From the NCBI GenBank assembly GCA_964388835.1, contig CAYMBZ010000010.1:1-38277 (forward strand): DNA of 38,277 nt, read 5' to 3'. The position numbers and the translations under genes were made by a program. Below the pieces are notes generated by a model. That model was not told the DNA's origin. It made no database searches and worked only from the letters and a program-made list of their open reading frames with translations. This DNA comes from UBA1738 sp964388835. GTDB taxonomy: Bacteria; Bacillota; Clostridia; UBA1381. The stretch's first letter is position 1; the number at the start of each line of letters is the position of its first letter. Shown here piece by piece: positions 34,361 through 38,277 of the stretch.

Positions 34361-35755
34361 TTAAAGCGAATCTGCCGAAATCTTATCCAAGTAGTTTACC
34401 TGGAAATCCTGCGCCGCTTGATGAATCAGCTGTTCAACATCCGCGTCCTTGTTTGTGATAACAGCCTGTATGCAGGAATCGATAATGCTGTAAAGCTCCT
34501 GGCATTTTTCCGGTTCCTCGGGATGTATTGTAACCGTGTCATATTTTTCGTAATCTTCAAAGAATTTTCTGTTTATGTTGCAGAATTCCGCATTAATTTT
34601 TTCAATCATTGCATTGCGCTCTGGTGTGTTCCAGATCTGCAAATCTTTTATACCTACAACATATCCCGCATCAAGCTGAATTTGTGCGTGGTCTCTTGCC
34701 TGCTCTTCCGCATTTTCCGCAAGTTTCGGCGATACTCCTATAAATTCAAGCCATTTTCCGCATGCTTCAATCTGAGCCTCTGTTGCATTGTTTGCTATCA
34801 TATATACAGTACCGCCCATTTGAGCGACTCTTCCCGCTTTACCCTCCGGAACTCTTGCTTGTGCAATATTGTCCCTGCTCATTCCGTAGCTTGTGATAAG
34901 CGGAGCGGAGTTATCCGCCGGTCTGAAATACATTGCAAGCTGGTCTGTTGCAAGCTGTGTTTCAAGGTCAGACATGTTCATAAACGCATTTGTCGGAAGT
35001 ACGTCATATTCCCACTTCAAATCCTTTATGTACTGCAAGGTGTCATAGCATGCCTGAGTATCAAACTTTGCAACCCACTTGCCGTTCTCCTTAGCCATGA
35101 ATTCAACGCCGTTTGACCATGCGATGTTCATAAAGTGCCATCCGCCCTGGTTTGAGGTTGTCGGAAGTGCAAACCCTGCCGCTCCTGTTTTTTCCTTGAT
35201 TGTTTTTGCGGTTGTAATAAGTTCATCATAGTTCGATGGGAATATAGGTGTTCCTTCCCCATCAACAAGACCCGCCTTTTTGAATAGCTCCACGTTACAT
35301 ATAATGCCCTGCAAATACAGCTGTGTGGGAACCGCATAATATTTTCCGTCTTTTTCAACCACATCGCGCACTGTATCCGAAAGCGTTTCGCTCATTCCGA
35401 ACTTATCCATCATTCCGCTGATATCTGCGGCATAACCCGCATCAATGATTTTTTCGATTTCAGTATAATAGGTCTGGTACAGTGTCGGAAGTTGACCCGC
35501 CATTGCCTTCGGTAGGAAAGTGTCGGTTGCATACGCATATGTTGATGTTTCAATTTTGATGTCGGGATTTGCTTCCTCAAATTCCGATTTCCACTTCTCC
35601 ATCAGCTCGTAGCTGTCCTTGTTTTCCTTGCCCGGCCAGTTTGCTACGTTAATAACCGTCTGACCCTCCGTTGCCGTTTGTTTTTCCTGACCGCAACCGG
35701 CTACTGCCGCAAGCATCATCGATGCAGCCAAAATCAGTGATAATCTTTTTTTCAT
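34361..35755 (-). CDS. Extracellular solute-binding lipoprotein for oligosaccharides
   Basis: This 464-residue lipoprotein has lipobox LAAVAGC with Cys21, followed by a two-lobed family 1 solute-binding fold (for example NVANWPGKENKDSYELMEKW, then EEANPDIKIETSTYAYATD, and GRVAQMGGTVYMIANNA). It captures sugars or oligosaccharides outside the membrane and hands them to the two permeases encoded downstream. ATG 35755 is chosen because AAAGGAG lies eight bases upstream and a lipoprotein signal starts there; the longer frame to 35848 runs across the promoter. It is the first gene of the long carbohydrate locus. Confidence 0.92.
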   Translation of the reverse strand: MKKRLSLILAASMMLAAVAGCGQEKQTATEGQTVINVANWPGKENKDSYELMEKWKSEFEEANPDIKIETSTYAYATDTFLPKAMAGQLPTLYQTYYTEIEKIIDAGYAADISGMMDKFGMSETLSDTVRDVVEKDGKYYAVPTQLYLQGIICNVELFKKAGLVDGEGTPIFPSNYDELITTAKTIKEKTGAAGFALPTTSNQGGWHFMNIAWSNGVEFMAKENGKWVAKFDTQACYDTLQYIKDLKWEYDVLPTNAFMNMSDLETQLATDQLAMYFRPADNSAPLITSYGMSRDNIAQARVPEGKAGRVAQMGGTVYMIANNATEAQIEACGKWLEFIGVSPKLAENAEEQARDHAQIQLDAGYVVGIKDLQIWNTPERNAMIEKINAEFCNINRKFFEDYEKYDTVTIHPEEPEKCQELYSIIDSCIQAVITNKDADVEQLIHQAAQDFQVNYLDKISADSL

Positions 35756-35802
35756 ATTTGTTTCTCCTTTCATGTTTAAACATTCACAAAAACTATATAA
35801 AT

Positions 35803-35832
35803 ATTTTAACACGCGCTTGTTTATTTTGTCTA
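35803..35832 (-). promoter_or_regulatory. Likely promoter of the carbohydrate locus
   Basis: On the minus strand TAGACA (35827-35832) and TAAAAT (35803-35808) are separated by 18 bases, about 50 bases before the binding-protein start. Both boxes deviate by one base from consensus, which suits activation by a regulator such as the AraC-type protein of this locus. Confidence 0.5.
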
Positions 35833-36249
35833 TCTCCAAAATGCACACTCAATATCCAAAACGCCACCAAAGCTCTACAAGGAATCAATTGCGGTATAAC
35901 AGCATTTTATTCATTCTCATTTTATACCGAACAAGCCCGCCGTAATATCACATTTTCCACATCCTGCGCACCTTGTCGAATATTAAAACGCAGACACAAA
36001 AAAAGACGGAACTTTGCTATTCTCATTACATCGGTAATATTGTTTTTCAATCCCCCACAACACGCTCTGTGCGTTTTCGTTATTTCTCTAAAATGTATTG
36101 AAAATCCCAATACGGACTGAGTAATATATTCTACCTAATCACCGCCTGTTAAAATCAAGAACTTCTATTTTTACCTACGATTGTACCGCATTTTGAAACA
36201 AGGTATTTACCATAATCAAATACATAACAAAATCTTCCGCAAACAAAAC
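35833..36249. other. Large upstream region of the carbohydrate locus
   Basis: This gene-free stretch of about 420 bases lies between the promoter and the capsule-operon terminator. Short open frames exist on both strands but lack ribosome sites and recognisable sequence. It is long enough to hold regulator sites; the only clear symmetric element I see is the inverted repeat at 35892-35929. Confidence 0.5.
35892..35929. promoter_or_regulatory. Inverted repeat upstream of the carbohydrate promoter
   Basis: CGGTATAA (35892-35899) and TTATACCG (35922-35929) are perfect inverted copies, 22 bases apart. The centre lies about 80 bases upstream of the -35 box, suitable for an activator, or the copies may be a weak hairpin. 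AraC proteins usually use direct repeats, so the link to the regulator is uncertain. Confidence 0.35.
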
Positions 36250-36284
36250 GCCCCTTCATCAGACATTTCGTCTGATGAAGGGGC
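36250..36284 (-). terminator. Terminator of the capsule-regulator operon
   Basis: GCCCCTTCATCAGAC (36250-36264) and GTCTGATGAAGGGGC (36270-36284) form a perfect 15-bp stem with a five-base loop. On the minus strand it is followed by GTTTTGTTTG, a T-rich tail, about 40 bases after the kinase stop. Confidence 0.85.
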
Positions 36285-36321
36285 TTGCCTCACTCATTCA
36301 AAATACAGTGTTATTTTATAA

Positions 36322-37263
36322 TTATTTTTTCTTCTTTTTGCTGTCGCTTGCCTTGTTTAAAAGCGCCGAGAGCTTTTTCGTGCTTTTACCGCCCGATTTT
36401 TTCGCTCTCTCTTCCGCCTTTTCGGCACGCATTTTTTCTTTATAACCGTAGCCGTAACCTTCGCCATAGCCGTAACCGTAGCCATAACCGTAGCCGTAGC
36501 TGTAATTTTGCCTATAGCGTTTGCGGTATCCGTTGTTATACGAACCGTAGCCGTAACCGTAAACGTCAACGTCATTCAGAATGTATCCGAGGATTTTAGC
36601 CTCCGCCATTTTCAAATTTTCACGTGCTCTTTCGATTGACTCATGTATTGTATTATTTTGTCTTACAACCAGAATAACACCGCTCGCCCATCTCGCCATA
36701 GCCGCCGCTTCGGTAACCACCGTTACGGGAGGTGTATCTATAAAGATATAATCGTATCTCTTTGTCAGCTCATCAATCAGCTGTTCCATATCATCCGAGG
36801 ACAAAAGCTCTGCCGGATTTGGCGGAATCTGCCCCGATGTGATACAATCCAAATTATACTTATCGCAACGCTTTATAGCTCTATCCAAATCAATTAAGCC
36901 GCATAAAATGTCGGACAAGCCGTTTTCTCTTTCGATTGACAAATGTCGGTAAATACGCGGCTTTCTCAGGTCGGCATCTATAACCAAAACCTTTGCTTCC
37001 GTCTGTGCAAACGCAATTGAGAGATTAAGACATGTGGTCGTTTTTCCCTCTCCCGGGCTCGCACTGGTAAGAATTATCTTTTTACAGCCCTTTTCCGAAC
37101 TGAGTGCAAATCGCACATTTGTTCTCGTTGTTTTATACGCTTCCTGGACGATAAAGTCACTGTCCTCTTCCAAAAGGGTATTGGCTCTGCGGACAGTTGC
37201 ATCTTCACGTCGGTTATTCGCCTTTTTAACGTTAAAGTCGCCTATCAATTTCAATATGTTCAT
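36322..37263 (-). CDS. CpsD-type bacterial tyrosine kinase with tyrosine/glycine tail
   Basis: This 313-residue cytoplasmic kinase is involved in exopolysaccharide chain control. It has Walker A SPGEGKTTT (69-77), Walker A' VIDADLRKPR (94-103) and Walker B FIDTPP (174-179), the BY-kinase set. The tail (235-274) holds 16 tyrosines in 40 residues, mostly as YG repeats, and is the expected site of autophosphorylation; most relatives have only a few clustered tyrosines. A lysine-rich end of about 35 residues follows. The gene overlaps the end of the CpsC-like gene by four bases, so the two are translationally coupled and should work as a membrane complex. Confidence 0.92.
   Translation of the reverse strand: MNILKLIGDFNVKKANNRREDATVRRANTLLEEDSDFIVQEAYKTTRTNVRFALSSEKGCKKIILTSASPGEGKTTTCLNLSIAFAQTEAKVLVIDADLRKPRIYRHLSIERENGLSDILCGLIDLDRAIKRCDKYNLDCITSGQIPPNPAELLSSDDMEQLIDELTKRYDYIFIDTPPVTVVTEAAAMARWASGVILVVRQNNTIHESIERARENLKMAEAKILGYILNDVDVYGYGYGSYNNGYRKRYRQNYSYGYGYGYGYGYGEGYGYGYKEKMRAEKAEERAKKSGGKSTKKLSALLNKASDSKKKKK
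36442..36504 (-). repeat. Hexanucleotide tandem repeat encoding Tyr-Gly
   Basis: The minus strand reads repeated TAC/TAT-GGC/GGT codon pairs, broken once by a GAA codon, within the kinase tail. Near-identical six-base units can slip during replication and change the number of tyrosines without shifting the frame. Confidence 0.75.
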
Positions 37264-37952
37264 TTATCCGCACCTGCCTTTTTAACAATCAGCTCAGGTA
37301 TTTCGCCCAGTAACGGTTCTTTGTATCTGCTTACAATATCATCTCTCGACTTAATGCGCGTGTCGAACAGCTCCAAAAGAACCACTATCAACGCTCCCAA
37401 AGCCAATCCAACCAAAAACGCGATAAGTGTGTTTTGCTTTACATTCGGTGAAACAGGTGTTTCGGGCACCTGACCGTCATCCAAAATTTTTACCGACCCG
37501 GCATTAACAACTCTTATCAGTTCATCCGAGGCATGAGTCAAAACACTGTGACATATTTCGTACACATCCTCCGGCACCTTTCCGGTAACCTTTATTTCCA
37601 AAATTTCGGTTTCATTCACCGAACTCATGGAAATCATATTTTTCAAATCATTCACCGCATATCGGTTATCAATATCCGCCGCAACCTGCGCAAGAAAAGT
37701 TCTTCTGTTCAGGATTTCCTTATAAGTGGAAACAAGGGTCTGCGATGCCGCCATATCGCTCTGAGAAACATCGCTGGATTGCGTCCTCTGTGCATTTACA
37801 TAAAGTGTTCCGTCTGTTCTGTACAAGGGGTCAACAAAAATTTGCGTATAGATAAATGTGCTCACGCTCAGGCAAATCGCGGCAAGTGCCAGAATCCACC
37901 ATCTGCGTATAAGCATATCTATTATTTCGGTCATGCTCAGCTGTTCTTTCAA
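37260..37952 (-). CDS. CpsC/Wzz-type chain-length and kinase-activator protein
   Basis: This 230-residue membrane protein has a helix at about 18-38, an extracellular Wzz-type domain with a coiled stretch, a PVSPNVKQN motif before the second helix (about 172-193) and a short cytoplasmic tail. In Firmicutes this half activates the separate BY-kinase and sets polysaccharide chain length. It starts with TTG 37952, with GGAG eight bases upstream; ATG 37934 is the alternative. The stop overlaps the kinase start by four bases. Confidence 0.9.
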   Translation of the reverse strand: MKEQLSMTEIIDMLIRRWWILALAAICLSVSTFIYTQIFVDPLYRTDGTLYVNAQRTQSSDVSQSDMAASQTLVSTYKEILNRRTFLAQVAADIDNRYAVNDLKNMISMSSVNETEILEIKVTGKVPEDVYEICHSVLTHASDELIRVVNAGSVKILDDGQVPETPVSPNVKQNTLIAFLVGLALGALIVVLLELFDTRIKSRDDIVSRYKEPLLGEIPELIVKKAGADK

Positions 37953-38220
37953 AAAAACATCTCCATTCTATCCCATATCCAAGCCATCGTTATGTAAAGG
38001 AACCTATCTCCCGGTATTTTCGAAGCTTGCTGTTATTATAAAATCAGCAAACAATTCGGATGCCGTAATTTTTAATTGTTTGACAAACAAAATTATCACT
38101 AACCGCTTTCACTGTGAATTGCCGCTTGCGCAACATGAATTAACCAGCCCCTACAGCCAAAACCGCAGATTTCAAAGCTTTCCGCAGGCAAATTATCAAT
38201 TTCAAACGTTGCTCCGAATC
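37953..38220 (-). other. Long 5' leader of the capsule-regulator operon
   Basis: About 260 bases lie between the promoter and the TTG start. Several inverted stretches are present, but I recognise no riboswitch or attenuator. A second TATAAT (38035-38040, minus strand) may mark an additional start. A cre-like sequence (38098-38111) differs from consensus at one position. No gene is evident. Confidence 0.4.
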
Positions 38221-38249
38221 ATTATATCATAACTAATCACCAAAATCAA
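38221..38249 (-). promoter_or_regulatory. Promoter of the capsule-regulator operon
   Basis: On the minus strand TTGATT (38244-38249) and TATAAT (38221-38226) are separated by 17 bases, about 270 bases before the first gene. The distance implies a long untranslated leader. Confidence 0.6.
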
Positions 38250-38277
38250 CATTTTTTTCTCAGAAATATCTTTTACC

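Noticed and set aside
35922..36110. 62-codon minus-strand frame upstream of the solute-binding gene
   Set aside because: No ribosome site, no recognisable sequence; it overlaps an inverted repeat in a probable regulatory region.
36442..36504. Short repeated units resembling a CRISPR or satellite array
   Set aside because: Units are six bases, in frame, and encode the Tyr-Gly tail of the kinase; there are no spacers.

Overview
This window looks like a chromosomal segment of an anaerobic Gram-positive member of the Clostridia. The signs are AT-rich DNA with purine-rich AGGAGG-type ribosome sites, a ComEC-HolA pair, CUT1 sugar transporters without their own ATPase, S-layer homology (SLH) anchoring and a CpsC/CpsD-type capsule regulator pair. 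I cannot name the genus; the density of secreted beta-helix and SLH proteins suggests a plant-fibre or mucus degrader of the gut or rumen.

Layout. Positions 1-1260 hold small, partly broken genes of the kind found on integrative or conjugative elements. They end at the 3' end of a tRNA-Leu(CAA) gene (1261-1347, minus strand), a classic integration site. Positions 1666-6571 (plus strand) encode a secreted SH3/NlpC-P60 wall hydrolase, then the DNA-uptake channel ComEC and the DNA polymerase III delta subunit HolA. Positions 6677-9718 (minus strand) form a response regulator - sensor kinase - thioredoxin reductase operon with a compact promoter and an unusual leader: a short overlapping upstream ORF and a hairpin lying between a Shine-Dalgarno sequence and the start codon.

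From 35755 back to 9936 (minus strand) runs a roughly 26 kb carbohydrate locus. In transcription order it encodes a solute-binding lipoprotein, two CUT1 permeases, two secreted repeat proteins, a 2088-residue SLH surface protein, a beta-helix protein with a stalk domain, a SurA/PrsA-like lipoprotein foldase, a second beta-helix protein, an ADP-ribosylglycohydrolase-fold enzyme, a membrane-sensor AraC regulator and a GH36 alpha-galactosidase with its own promoter. The likely logic is capture and cleavage of a galactose-containing polymer at the surface, folding help from the lipoprotein, import by the ABC transporter with an ATPase encoded elsewhere, and cytoplasmic trimming. The final segment (36322-37952, minus strand) encodes a BY-kinase with a tyrosine/glycine tail and its membrane activator for exopolysaccharide control.

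The most novel-looking element is a repeated module shared by three consecutive secreted proteins (20713-32457): a short helical segment with an LP-x-C-D-R signature, followed by a concanavalin-like beta-sandwich. It occurs once, twice and four times in the three proteins. I do not recognise the helical segment as a named domain, and none of the three proteins shows a catalytic domain I can identify.
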